Assembly (NCBI RefSeq): GCF_001005295.1
Contig: NZ_LBMK01000005.1
Location: 251,002 to 299,075 of the forward strand
Length of the DNA stretch: 48,074 bases
Source of the DNA: Streptomyces yangpuensis
Lineage (GTDB): Bacteria > Actinomycetota > Actinomycetes > Streptomycetales > Streptomycetaceae
Direction: 5' to 3'
In this document: one piece after another, positions 38,411-48,041 of the stretch
How the letters are laid out: every line of letters begins with the position of its first letter
Numbering within the stretch: the stretch's first letter is position 1
Made by a program: the position numbers and the translations under genes
The notes under the pieces: model-generated
Database searches by the model: none
What the model saw: only the letters and a program-made list of their open reading frames with translations
Told to the model about the DNA's origin: nothing

Positions 38411-39184
38411 ATGACGACTGCGCTGATTACGGGATCCACGGCGGGCATCGGCGCCGCCTTCGCACGCAAACTCGCCGCCCAGGGCCACAACCTGGTGCTG
38501 GTCGCACGCGACACGAAGCGGCTCGGCGAGCAGGCCACCGAGCTGCACGACCGGCACGGCATCGAGGCCGAGGTGCTGGCCGCCGACCTCGCCACCGAGA
38601 CGGGCATCGCGGCGGTCGAGAAGCGCCTCGGCGACCGTACGCACCCCGTGGACCTGCTGGTCAACAACGCCGGCTTCGGCAACAAGGGCCGCTACCTCGA
38701 GGTCTCCATGGCCGACGAGCTGACCATGCTGAAGGTGCACGTCGAGGCGGTGCTGCGGCTGACCTCGGCGGCCTCGGAGTCGATGCGCACCCGCGGCCGC
38801 GGCGGCGTGATCAACGTGGCCTCGGTGGCCGCCTTCGTACCCCGGGGTACGTACGGGGCCAGCAAGGCCTGGGTCGTGCAGTTCACCCAGGGCGCGGCGC
38901 GGGACATGGCCGGGTCCGGGGTCCGGCTGATGGCGCTGTGCCCCGGCTTCGTCCGGACGGAGTTCCACCAGCGCGCCGGCATGGGCACGGACAACATCCC
39001 CGGCTGGATGTGGCTGGACGCCGACAAGCTGGTGACGGCGGCCCTGGCCGACCTGGCCCGCGGGAAGACGGTATCGATCCCGGACCCGCGGTACAAGGCC
39101 CTGATGGGCGTGGTGAAGCTGACGCCGCGCGGGCTGCTGGGCGGGGTGTCCTCGCGCACGGGCCGCAAGTACGGGCCGCAGTAG
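38411..39184 (+). CDS. short-chain dehydrogenase/reductase (SDR)
   Basis: A 257-residue classical SDR. Seen: Rossmann cofactor motif TALITGSTAGIGAAFA, cofactor-specifying residues VARDTKRL with Arg (NADP preference likely), NNAG in LLVNNAGFGN, Ser (ASVAAFV) and the catalytic YxxxK in GTYGASKAW. The C-terminus has a typical PGFVRTEF loop. Substrate unknown; similar proteins are annotated as generic oxidoreductases. It follows the MOSC gene by 31 bp on the same strand. Confidence 0.9.
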   Translation: MTTALITGSTAGIGAAFARKLAAQGHNLVLVARDTKRLGEQATELHDRHGIEAEVLAADLATETGIAAVEKRLGDRTHPVDLLVNNAGFGNKGRYLEVSMADELTMLKVHVEAVLRLTSAASESMRTRGRGGVINVASVAAFVPRGTYGASKAWVVQFTQGAARDMAGSGVRLMALCPGFVRTEFHQRAGMGTDNIPGWMWLDADKLVTAALADLARGKTVSIPDPRYKALMGVVKLTPRGLLGGVSSRTGRKYGPQ

Positions 39185-39291
39185 CGTTCGTGACCCGTCG
39201 GTCAGGTGCCCGGCCGGCACCCGCCGAAGCCGCCGAATAGCCCCAATCTCCCTAAACTGGACATGTCCCATCTCCAGCGGGAGGCGACGCG

Positions 39292-40002
39292 ATGACATTC
39301 GTACAAGTGATCGATTATGAAACCACGCGGTTCGATGAGATGAACGCGCTCATAGACCGATGGGCGCAGCAGAGCAGCGGCAGGCGCACCGCCACGCACA
39401 CGATGATCGGCCAGGACCGCGAGGCCCGGAACCACTACGTGGACATGGTGGAATTCGCCTCGTACGAGGAGGCGATGAAGAACTCTCAGCTCCCCGAGAC
39501 GGACCGGATGTTCCAGGAGATGGTGGCCCTCTGCGAGGGAATGCCGAGCTTCATGAACCTCGACGTGGTCCGCGACGAGCACCTCAACAAGCAGCTCTGC
39601 AACCGGGTGTTCCAGGAAGCCTTGATGGCCGGCGACATGAGCGTCCTCGACGAGTGCTTCGCGACGAACTACATCGACCACGACGTCAGCAAGGAGGAGG
39701 CCACCGTCGTCGGACGCGAGGGCATGCGCTCCGACATGGAGATGTGGCGCGCGGGCTTCGACATGACCTTCGAGCCGGTGGCCCAGGTGGCCGAGGGCGA
39801 CATGGTCACGACGGTGTGGAACTGGCGCGGCACCCACAAGGGAGAGTTCATGGGGGTCGCACCGACCGGGAAGACGTACGAGATGTCCGGGACCACGACC
39901 TTCCGGTGCGCGAACGGAGAGATCATCGAGGGCTGGTGGCACTACAACCCCGGAGCCCTGCAACGCCAGATGGGCGGAACCGGAACGCCCTACGGAACCT
40001 GA
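39292..40002 (+). CDS. two-domain SnoaL-like/ester cyclase-like protein
   Basis: A 236-residue protein. The N-terminal ~95 residues (FVQVIDYETTRFDEMNALID ... YVDMVEFASYEEAMKNS) resemble an antibiotic-biosynthesis-monooxygenase/dimeric alpha-beta-barrel fold. The C-terminal ~130 (LNKQLCNRVFQEALMAGDMS, FATNYIDHDV, GTHKGEFMGVAPTGKTYEMSGTTTFRCANGEIIEGW) is a SnoaL-like polyketide cyclase/ester cyclase domain of the NTF2-like class. The active-site Asp/His pair is plausible in YIDHDV and WWHYN. No polyketide genes are adjacent, so a biosynthetic role is not implied. It carries its own promoter region of about 100 bp and is followed by a bidirectional terminator. Confidence 0.78.
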   Translation: MTFVQVIDYETTRFDEMNALIDRWAQQSSGRRTATHTMIGQDREARNHYVDMVEFASYEEAMKNSQLPETDRMFQEMVALCEGMPSFMNLDVVRDEHLNKQLCNRVFQEALMAGDMSVLDECFATNYIDHDVSKEEATVVGREGMRSDMEMWRAGFDMTFEPVAQVAEGDMVTTVWNWRGTHKGEFMGVAPTGKTYEMSGTTTFRCANGEIIEGWWHYNPGALQRQMGGTGTPYGT

Positions 40003-40017
40003 GACCCGAACACGGGG

Positions 40018-40051
40018 AAGGCCCCGCTCCGCGGCTGCGGAACGGGGCCTT
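40018..40051. terminator. bidirectional terminator between SnoaL-like gene and groEL
   Basis: Arms AAGGCCCCG (40018-40026) and CGGGGCCTT (40043-40051) with an inner TCCG/CGGA stem; ends before the groEL stop region on the minus strand. Confidence 0.85.
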
Positions 40052-40066
40052 CGACGTGGAACGCGA

Positions 40067-41695
<1,629 letters not shown>

Positions 41696-41806
41696 GGGAG
41701 CGGTTCAGCCCTCTCGAAAACTCGGTTTAACGGGCTGCGCCCCTCGCCGCCCGGCAATCAGCGGGGTGACCAGGGGCGCAGCTCAAAGCAGTGCTGTGAA
41801 GCGAAA

Positions 41807-42115
41807 TTACTTCTCGACGATCGCGAGCACGTCGCGAGCCGAGAGGACGAGGTACTCCTCGCCGCTGTACTTCACTTCGGTGCCGCCGTACTTGCTGTAC
41901 AGCACGATGTCGCCCACGGTGACGTCCAGCGGGAGACGCTGGCCGTCCTCGAAGCGACCCGGGCCGACCGCGAGGACGACGCCCTCCTGGGGCTTCTCCT
42001 TCGCGGTGTCCGGGATGACCAGGCCGGAGGCCGTGGTCTGCTCGGCGTCGAGCGGCTGGACCACAATGCGGTCCTCAAGCGGCTTGATGGCAACCTTGGA
42101 GCTGGCGGTCGTCAC
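41807..42115 (-). CDS. groES: co-chaperonin GroES
   Basis: A 102-residue GroES. Seen: IKPLEDRIVVQPLDAEQTTA with mobile loop to ASGLVIPDTAKEKPQEG, VLAVGPGRFEDG, GDIVLYSKYGGTEVKYSG and YLVLSARDVLA. The heptameric lid for GroEL. First gene of the heat-shock operon; upstream lie two CIRCE operators and a TTGACC/TAGTCT promoter. Downstream is groEL. Confidence 0.97.
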   Translation of the reverse strand: MTTASSKVAIKPLEDRIVVQPLDAEQTTASGLVIPDTAKEKPQEGVVLAVGPGRFEDGQRLPLDVTVGDIVLYSKYGGTEVKYSGEEYLVLSARDVLAIVEK

Positions 42116-42211
42116 TGTCCGACCTCCCCCTTCGGAGATCCGGGGTTAACTGTCTGAGGTGGCGACCAGGTCGATCCGTCGTCGCGGGTGCCGGACCTGC
42201 CTGTCGCTGTG

Positions 42212-42238
42212 TTGGCACTCACCGGGGGCGAGTGCCAG
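42212..42238 (-). promoter_or_regulatory. CIRCE operator 1 (HrcA)
   Basis: TTGGCACTC-N9-GAGTGCCAG, one mismatch per arm from the TTAGCACTC-N9-GAGTGCTAA consensus. It lies about 100 bp before groES and just downstream of the probable -10. Confidence 0.92.
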
Positions 42239-42243
42239 GTGCG

Positions 42244-42273
42244 AGACTATTCCGGCGATTAGCACTCGGTCAA
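42244..42273 (-). promoter_or_regulatory. probable groES-groEL promoter
   Basis: On the minus strand TTGACC (42273-42268), 18-base spacer, TAGTCT (42249-42244). It overlaps CIRCE 2 at the -35, and CIRCE 1 is at the transcription start side, so HrcA binding would block it. Confidence 0.65.
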
Positions 42274-42285
42274 GCGGAGTGCCAA
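42259..42285 (-). promoter_or_regulatory. CIRCE operator 2 (HrcA)
   Basis: TTAGCACTC-N9-GAGTGCCAA, nearly perfect to consensus, overlapping the -35 element. Centre-to-centre spacing to CIRCE 1 is 47 bp. Confidence 0.93.
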
Positions 42286-42373
42286 TTCCCGGCCGCCGGG
42301 CGTTGCGCGGACGCGGATCCGGCCACGGAAAATCCCGCACGCACGCCGTCCCGGGATCACTACTGTCCCGGGC

Positions 42374-42826
42374 ATGACCAGGACAAACACCGGCGTGCGG
42401 TGGATACACGCCATCCCGATCGCGATCGGGCTCGCCGTCGGGATCTTCATGTGGCACGCGGCCGTCCCCCGGCTCATCACGCAGCTGACGGGCGTGGACG
42501 GCGCGTTCACCGCGGAGCGGTGCGTGTGGGGGGATCCCGGCTCCGCGGGGGACCGCACACTGACGTGCAAGGGGTCCTTCACCGCCGCCGACGGATCGTT
42601 CACCCTTCCCGGCATCGGGATCCACGGCGGCTTCGACGACCGCCCGGCGGCGCCGGTGGCGGCCCGCGTCAGCGGGCCGGGGGCCGACCACGCGGTGCAG
42701 ATGAGCCTGCTCACCTCCCTGGCGCCGATCGGCCTGGGGCTGACCGCGTTCGCCTTCCCGGCCTGGGCCCTGACCGCGGCCACCCGCGACGCCCTGACCC
42801 GCCACCGCACGGGGCGGCCGACGTAA
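42374..42826 (+). CDS. small membrane protein of unknown function
   Basis: A 150-residue protein with two hydrophobic helices (about residues 12-36, HAIPIAIGLAVGIFMW, and about 115-137, LAPIGLGLTAFAFPAWAL). Between them is an extracytoplasmic stretch of ~75 residues containing a Cys pair (RCVWGDPG and TLTCKGSF) that may form a disulfide. I do not recognise a family. It starts about 90 bp downstream (plus strand) of the divergent groES promoter. No neighbours suggest function. Confidence 0.7.
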   Translation: MTRTNTGVRWIHAIPIAIGLAVGIFMWHAAVPRLITQLTGVDGAFTAERCVWGDPGSAGDRTLTCKGSFTAADGSFTLPGIGIHGGFDDRPAAPVAARVSGPGADHAVQMSLLTSLAPIGLGLTAFAFPAWALTAATRDALTRHRTGRPT

Positions 42827-42831
42827 CGGTT

Positions 42832-42883
42832 CCCCGGCGGGGCTGCTCGGCGGGCAAAATCAGCCCTTCGGCTCCCGCCGGGG
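42832..42883 (+). terminator. possible terminator after the small membrane gene
   Basis: CCCCGGCGGG (42832-42841) and CCCGCCGGGG (42874-42883) form a 10-bp stem with a long 32-base loop; moderate support. The rest of the gap to 43097 holds one further small hairpin, GGGGACAC/GTGTCCCC at 43008-43029, and no clear gene. Confidence 0.45.
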
Positions 42884-43097
42884 TGGCCATCGTTCCGGCT
42901 GGGCGGTGGTGCAGGGGGGTGGGGCGGTGCCCCGCCGGAGTGTCTCCTCGGCTCGGCGCGTGCGGCCCTGGCGTGCCGAGACGGCCCAGGTCACGCGCTC
43001 GTCCTGCGGGGACACTCCGCCGTGTCCCCGCCCCACCGGCCCGTACCGCCGGAGGGGGGGACGGAACCTCGGGGAGGACATCAACGTCGTAGATGAT

Positions 43098-43283
43098 ATG
43101 AAGATAAAGCGCCTCATTGCAGAGCAGATCGGACCCAAGGCTTCCGCAAGCCCCGGCGCGCCGAGCACCTCGGCCGGCGCGCCCGGCGCCGCGCCGGGGG
43201 CGCGTGAGGCGTCACCCCCGCCCTCTTCCCCGCCCTCCCCGTCCACCCCCCAGGACGGCGGCGGCATCCCGTGCGTGGACTGA
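43098..43283 (+). CDS. possible small ORF overlapping the FtsW/RodA gene
   Basis: A 61-codon frame beginning MKIKRLIAEQIGPKASASPG, then a Pro/Ser/Ala-rich low-complexity tail ending GGIPCVD. Its stop overlaps the start of the FtsW/RodA-family gene by 13 bases, so translation could be coupled. The GGGGAGGA site lies some 20 bases upstream of the ATG, which is too far for a standard start. The first part (KIKRLIAEQIG) looks like a real helix, the remainder is compositionally biased. Uncertain; could be leader sequence only. Confidence 0.4.
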   Translation: MKIKRLIAEQIGPKASASPGAPSTSAGAPGAAPGAREASPPPSSPPSPSTPQDGGGIPCVD

Positions 43284-44665
43284 GGCCCCTGACGACGGCG
43301 GGCGCCCGCCGTCGCACCGAGGCGCTGCTCCTCGCCTTCGTCATCGCCATCGCCGTCTTCGGGCACGCCGCCGCGGGCCTCGCCATGAACGGCGTACTCC
43401 CGCCCAACCTCGCCTACTTCACCATCAGCATGACGCTGCTGTCACTGGTGGGGCACCTGGGCGTGCGCCGCTTCGCCGCCTACGCGGACCCGCTGGTCTT
43501 CCCGCTGGCCATGCTGCTGACCGGGCTGGGGCTCGTACTGATCCACCGGCTCGATCAGGGCTACATCGAGCGGTGGAACTCGGACGCGAACGCCCCGGGC
43601 CAGCTGCTGTGGACGGTGGTCGGCGTCGCCGCCTGCATCGCGGTACTGGCCCTGCTGCGCGACCACCGGCTCCTCCAGCGGTTCATCTACATCACGATGG
43701 CGGTCGCGCTGGTGCTGCTGATCGCGCCGGCGTTCTTCGGCGCCGACACGTACGGGGCCAAGCGGTGGATCATCCTCTTCGGGTTCTCGGTCCAGCCCGG
43801 CGAGTTCGTGAAGATCATGATCGCGATCTTCTTCGCCGGCTACCTGGTCGTCCACCGGGACTCCCTCGCCCTGACGGGCCGGAAGTTCCTCGGCGTGCGG
43901 CTGCCCCCGATGCGCCAGCTCGGACCCATCATCACGGTGTGGATCCTCTCGATGCTGGTGCTGGTCTTCGAGCGCGACCTGGGCACGTCGCTGATCTTCT
44001 TCGGCGTCTTCGTGGTGATGCTGTACGTCGCGACCGAGCGCACCAGCTGGATCGTGTGCGGCGTCCTCATGGCCTCGGCGGGCGCGTTCGTGGTCGGCTC
44101 GACGGAACCGCACGTCAAGGCGCGCGTGGCGGCCTGGCTGAACCCGCTCTCCGTCTACTGGGACACCCCTCCCCCGGGCGTCACCTCGGACCAGTCGGCG
44201 CAGGCGCTGTTCAGCTTCGGCACGGGCGGCATCTCCGGGACCGGTCTCGGACTGGGGCACCCCGAGCTGATCAAGTTCGCCGGCCGCAGCGACTTCATCC
44301 TCACGACGGTGGGCGAGGAGCTCGGCCTGGCCGGGGTGATGGCCGTACTGATCCTCTACGCGCTGCTCGTGCAGCGCGGGCTGCGGATGGCGCTCGGCGC
44401 CCGCGACCCCTTCGGCAAGCTGCTGGCGGTGGGCCTGGCCTCGGCGCTGGCGCTCCAGGTCTTCGTGGTCGCCGGAGGCGTCACGGGCCTGATCCCCCTG
44501 ACGGGCAAGGCCCTGCCCTTCCTGGCGAAGGGCGGCTCGTCCCTCCTGGCCAACTGGGTCATGATCGCCCTCCTCCTCCGCATCAGCGACAGCGCGGAAC
44601 GCCAGCGCGAGGCGGACACCAGAGGCCCGGCAGAAACGACGATCACACCGACGGTACGGGTGTAG
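43271..44665 (+). CDS. FtsW/RodA/SpoVE-family peptidoglycan glycosyltransferase-like protein
   Basis: A 464-residue SEDS-family polytopic membrane protein that polymerises lipid II glycan chains at elongation, division or sporulation sites. Seen: about ten hydrophobic helices; signature features DTYGAKRWIILFGFSVQPGEF (SEDS motif with the catalytic-region WI), LVFERDLGTSLIFFGVF, FGTGGISGTGLGLGHPELIKF, DFILTTVGEELGLAGVM, and GVTGLIPLTGKALPFLAKGGSSLLANW. The GTG start at 43271 lies inside the small ORF upstream, suggesting coupling. No penicillin-binding protein partner is adjacent. Which of FtsW, RodA or a third paralogue it is cannot be fixed from sequence alone. Confidence 0.92.
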   Translation: MRGLRPLTTAGARRRTEALLLAFVIAIAVFGHAAAGLAMNGVLPPNLAYFTISMTLLSLVGHLGVRRFAAYADPLVFPLAMLLTGLGLVLIHRLDQGYIERWNSDANAPGQLLWTVVGVAACIAVLALLRDHRLLQRFIYITMAVALVLLIAPAFFGADTYGAKRWIILFGFSVQPGEFVKIMIAIFFAGYLVVHRDSLALTGRKFLGVRLPPMRQLGPIITVWILSMLVLVFERDLGTSLIFFGVFVVMLYVATERTSWIVCGVLMASAGAFVVGSTEPHVKARVAAWLNPLSVYWDTPPPGVTSDQSAQALFSFGTGGISGTGLGLGHPELIKFAGRSDFILTTVGEELGLAGVMAVLILYALLVQRGLRMALGARDPFGKLLAVGLASALALQVFVVAGGVTGLIPLTGKALPFLAKGGSSLLANWVMIALLLRISDSAERQREADTRGPAETTITPTVRV

Positions 44666-44724
44666 GGGGGCGGGGGCGGGGCGCGTACGGGGGCACGCTC
44701 GGGCGGCGCCTCCACCCCCGCGCC

Positions 44725-44741
44725 CCGGCCCTCCGGGCCGG
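44725..44741. terminator. possible terminator hairpin
   Basis: CCGGCCC-TCC-GGGCCGG, a 7-bp stem with a 3-base loop in the convergent gap between the FtsW/RodA gene and the deacetylase pair. Confidence 0.4.
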
Positions 44742-44837
44742 TGGCTGCCCGCCCACCTCAGGGCGCGGCAGGGCCGGGCTCGGCGGGAGCAGACAGGCTC
44801 CCGCTCCCCACAACCACGCCCAGCCGCCCAGCCGCCC

Positions 44838-45749
44838 CTACAGGTAGTCCTCCAGGCGGCCGATCCTGTAGCCCTGCTCCTGTATGCGCTGGAGCATGCG
44901 GGTCGTCATCTGGACTTCCGTCGCGCCCTTGAGTTCGGACGGGCCGCGGAAGTGGGCCAGGATGATGTCGCCGGGCTGGAGGGCGGAGCCCTGGGCGTAC
45001 TGGAAGTTGTTGATCTGCATCGACACCTTCCACAGCAGGATGGACGAGACTCCGCACTCCGAGGCGGCCCGGAGGGTGTCGTCGTTGTAGTTGCCGAAGG
45101 GCGGGCGGAAGAGCGGCGGGCGCTGGCCGAAGCGCTTCTCCAGCTTGTCCTGCTGGCCGCATATCTCCTTCTTCTGCGCCTCGAAGGAGAGGGTCCTCAG
45201 GTTCGGGTGGGTCAGCGTGTGGTTGTTCACCGTGCTCGCCGAGCCGTTGTCGCGGAGCTTCTCGAAGTAACCGTAATCCGACGAAGCCACGCTGTCCGTC
45301 AGGAACATGCTGATCGGCAGCTTGAGGTCGGCCGCCATCCTCAGGAACTCGGGGTCCTTCTCCGCGCCGTCGTCGAAGGTCAGGAAGACTGTTTTCTCCC
45401 CGGCCGGCACGGGTATTCGGTCTATCACCGGGACCTTGCCCGGGGATGCCTTCGGGATCTGCGGCTTCTGCGCGGGCTTCGGCGCGTACTGGACGGGGGC
45501 CGTCAGGCCCCACTTCTTGTACGCCTCGTCCGACGCGCCCCCTTGCGCGGGCGCCGGCGAGGACCCGGGCGCGGCCGAGGACCCGGAAGACGACCCGGGC
45601 GCCGACGCCGACGGCGTCTGCGACGGCTCCTGGGTCGTCTTCCGGCCCAGTCGTTCGATGGGCTCCACACTCTCCCCGCACCCCGTCAGGGAGAGCGCGA
45701 GCGCGCCGGCCGCCAGCGTTCCGGCTACCAACCGGCGCGCGTACCTCAC
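44838..45749 (-). CDS. lipoprotein polysaccharide deacetylase (NodB family)
   Basis: A 303-residue exported lipoprotein: signal peptide with lipobox SLTGC (Cys about 24), a Ser/Pro/Gly-rich linker, then a NodB deacetylase domain at about residues 110-300. The catalytic motif TFDDG is present, metal-binding H-x-x-x-H in NNHTLTHP, motif 3 RPPFGNYN, and ILAHFRG. It probably de-N-acetylates peptidoglycan or a secondary wall polymer at the cell surface. The GTG start overlaps the upstream gene stop by four bases (GTGA), so the tandem pair is translated together. It closely resembles its upstream neighbour. Confidence 0.9.
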   Translation of the reverse strand: MRYARRLVAGTLAAGALALSLTGCGESVEPIERLGRKTTQEPSQTPSASAPGSSSGSSAAPGSSPAPAQGGASDEAYKKWGLTAPVQYAPKPAQKPQIPKASPGKVPVIDRIPVPAGEKTVFLTFDDGAEKDPEFLRMAADLKLPISMFLTDSVASSDYGYFEKLRDNGSASTVNNHTLTHPNLRTLSFEAQKKEICGQQDKLEKRFGQRPPLFRPPFGNYNDDTLRAASECGVSSILLWKVSMQINNFQYAQGSALQPGDIILAHFRGPSELKGATEVQMTTRMLQRIQEQGYRIGRLEDYL

Positions 45750-46702
45750 AAGTAGTCCTCCAGGCGGGCCACGGCAAACCCCTTGTCCGTGACGGTCTTC
45801 ATGACATGACGGATCATGTCAGGCATCGTGCCCTTCCAGTCCTCCTTACCCCGGAAGTGCGTGAGGATGATGTCACCGGGGTGCAGGTCACGGTCCCACT
45901 CGCGGTAGTCCATGCGGTTCGTGAACGCCTCCGCGTTCCACAGCGGGACGGCCTTGATGCCGCAGGACTTCGCCGCCTTGAGGGTGTCGTCGTTGTAGTT
46001 GCCGTACGGCGGCCGGAAGAGGGTCGGACGCTTGCCGAAGGTCTTCTGGATGGTGTCCTGCTGGCCGCAGATCTCCTCGCGCTGCTGCTCGTACGACAGC
46101 CCGGGCATGTAGCGGTGGTTGAGGGTGTGGTTGTTCAGGGTGACGCCCGCGGCCTGCATCTGCTTGAAGTACGGGTAGTTGTCCTTCACCAGGTAGTCGC
46201 TGAGGAAGGCCGTGTACGGGATCTTCAGCTCCTGCATCATCTTCAGGAACTCGGGATCCTTCTCCGAGCCGTCGTCGATGGTCAGGAAGACGACCTTGTC
46301 CTCGGTCGGGACGGTGGTGAAGACCGGCGGCAGTTCGTCCTCTTCGTGGTTCCACACCTCGAAGCCGTCGCGCGTGCTGATCTCGGGCTTCTCCTTCGGC
46401 GCCGCGGGCGCGGCGAGCGGCACCTGGCGCAGGCCCCACTTCTTCGCCGCGGCGACGCGCGCCTGCTGCAGCGCCTTGGCCTTCTCGGCCGCACTGAGCG
46501 CGCCGGGGGCGCCCGCCTCCGCGCCCTTGGCGGCCTTCTCCTTCTCGGCCTTGTCCGGGGCGCCCGACTGCCCCGAGCCGCACGCCGTGCCGAGGGCGGC
46601 TACCAGCAGGGCGGCCACGGCCACCCCGAACCGGCCGCGCGGACCCGCCGCGTACCGGTGACCCAGTTGCGTCTTATCTTCCCTTTGTCCGACTAGCTGC
46701 AT
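45746..46702 (-). CDS. polysaccharide deacetylase, paralogue of the next gene
   Basis: A 318-residue exported NodB-family protein. N-terminal signal with an imperfect lipobox (ALGTACGSG), a Lys/Ala/Glu-rich coiled-coil-like linker, then the deacetylase domain at about 125-315 with TIDDG (Ile in place of Phe of TFDDG), NNHTLNHRY metal site, RPPYGNYN and ILTHFRG. Chosen start is ATG 46702; the upstream extension crosses the divergent promoter. Divergent from the methyltransferase gene at 46821. Together with the downstream paralogue it suggests duplication and possible specialisation. Confidence 0.88.
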   Translation of the reverse strand: MQLVGQREDKTQLGHRYAAGPRGRFGVAVAALLVAALGTACGSGQSGAPDKAEKEKAAKGAEAGAPGALSAAEKAKALQQARVAAAKKWGLRQVPLAAPAAPKEKPEISTRDGFEVWNHEEDELPPVFTTVPTEDKVVFLTIDDGSEKDPEFLKMMQELKIPYTAFLSDYLVKDNYPYFKQMQAAGVTLNNHTLNHRYMPGLSYEQQREEICGQQDTIQKTFGKRPTLFRPPYGNYNDDTLKAAKSCGIKAVPLWNAEAFTNRMDYREWDRDLHPGDIILTHFRGKEDWKGTMPDMIRHVMKTVTDKGFAVARLEDYL

Positions 46703-46820
46703 AGCAGCGCATCCTGGCACCCGACACGCGGGCTTCCGGGACGACACCGCGCACCGGGGTGCGACGTTCCTCCGACCGGCCCACACACCCCGTCCGCACC
46801 CCGTCGCCGACAATGGAAAT

Positions 46821-48041
46821 GTGACCCCCGAAGACTTCGCCGCCCTCCTCACTCCCGAGGGCCGCGCCCTCCTCGACTCGCTCCGCGACTACGACCCCGC
46901 CCAGGAGTTGGCCGTCGCCACCCGGCTGCGCCGCGAGCACCCCGCAGGGCTGGTCTCGGCGGCCCTCGGGCAGGCCCGGCTGCGGCAGCGCGCGGTGGCG
47001 AAGTTCGGGGCCGAGGACGCCTTCCGGATGTACTTCACCCCCGGCGGCGGCGAGATGGCCACCCGCGCGTCCGTGGCCTCGTACCGGGCCGAGCGGCTCG
47101 CGGCCCTCGGCGTACGCAGCGTCGCCGACCTGTGCTGCGGCATCGGCGGCGACGCCCTCGCCCTGGCCCGCCTCGGCATCCGGGTGCTCGCGGTGGACCA
47201 CGACCCGCTGACGGCGGCCGTCGCACGCGCCAACGCCGAGGCGCTGGGCCTGGCGGACCTGATCGAGGTCCGGGAGGCCGACGTGACGGAGGTGGACACC
47301 TCCGGCCACGACGCGGTCTTCATCGACCCGGCCCGGCGCGGGGGCCGCGGGCGGATCTTCGATCCGGAGTCCTACTCGCCGCCGCTGTCGTGGGCGGTGG
47401 CGACGGCCCGAGCGGCGAAGTACGCGGCCATCAAGATCGCCCCCGGGATCCCGCACGAGGCGGTCCCGGCGGAGGCCGAGGCCGAGTGGATCTCCGACCA
47501 GGGGGACGTCAAGGAGGCCGTGCTCTGGTTCGGCACCGCCCCCGGGACCGTGCGCGCCACCCTGCTCCCCGGGCCACGCGGGCTGCACACCGCCGATCCG
47601 CTGCCCGACCCGGAGGCCGGGCCGGTCGGCCGCTGGCTGTACGAGCCCGACGGCGCCGTGATCCGCGCCCATCTGGTCGCCGAGGTCGCCGAGCGGCTGG
47701 ACGGCCGGCTCATCGATCCGACCATCGCCTACATCACCGCGGACGAGCTGCGGGAGACGCCGTACGCGACGGCGTACGAGATCACCGACGTGCTGCCCTT
47801 CGGCCTGAAGAAGCTGAAGGCGCTGCTGCGCGAGCGCGGGGTCGGGATCCTGACGGTGAAGAAGCGCGGCTCGGCCATCGAGCCCGAGGAGTTGCGCAAG
47901 AAGGTCAAGCCGCAGGGCCCGAACTCGGCGACCGTGTTCCTGACCCGGGTGGCGGGCGCCCCCTCGATGCTCATCGGCGCCCCGGCCGTACCACCTGCCG
48001 GACCGCCTGCCGGGCCGCCTGCGGCGAAGCTCGGGCACTGA
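46821..48041 (+). CDS. class I SAM-dependent methyltransferase with THUMP-like C-terminal domain
   Basis: A 406-residue protein. N-terminal helical part (about residues 1-80), then a Rossmann methyltransferase domain with the SAM motif SVADLCCGIGGDALALARLG (about 100-119), AVDHD acidic strand, and DAVFIDPARRGGRGRIFDP, resembling an N/Q-methyltransferase-style DPARR. The C-terminal ~100 residues (VLPFGLKKLKALLRERGVGILTVKKRGSAIEPEELRKKVK) are basic and match the THUMP-like domain seen in this actinobacterial family, implying an RNA substrate (inference). GTG start at 46821; no better alternative. The last ~20 residues are Pro/Ala-rich. The gene is complete. Confidence 0.87.
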   Translation: MTPEDFAALLTPEGRALLDSLRDYDPAQELAVATRLRREHPAGLVSAALGQARLRQRAVAKFGAEDAFRMYFTPGGGEMATRASVASYRAERLAALGVRSVADLCCGIGGDALALARLGIRVLAVDHDPLTAAVARANAEALGLADLIEVREADVTEVDTSGHDAVFIDPARRGGRGRIFDPESYSPPLSWAVATARAAKYAAIKIAPGIPHEAVPAEAEAEWISDQGDVKEAVLWFGTAPGTVRATLLPGPRGLHTADPLPDPEAGPVGRWLYEPDGAVIRAHLVAEVAERLDGRLIDPTIAYITADELRETPYATAYEITDVLPFGLKKLKALLRERGVGILTVKKRGSAIEPEELRKKVKPQGPNSATVFLTRVAGAPSMLIGAPAVPPAGPPAGPPAAKLGH

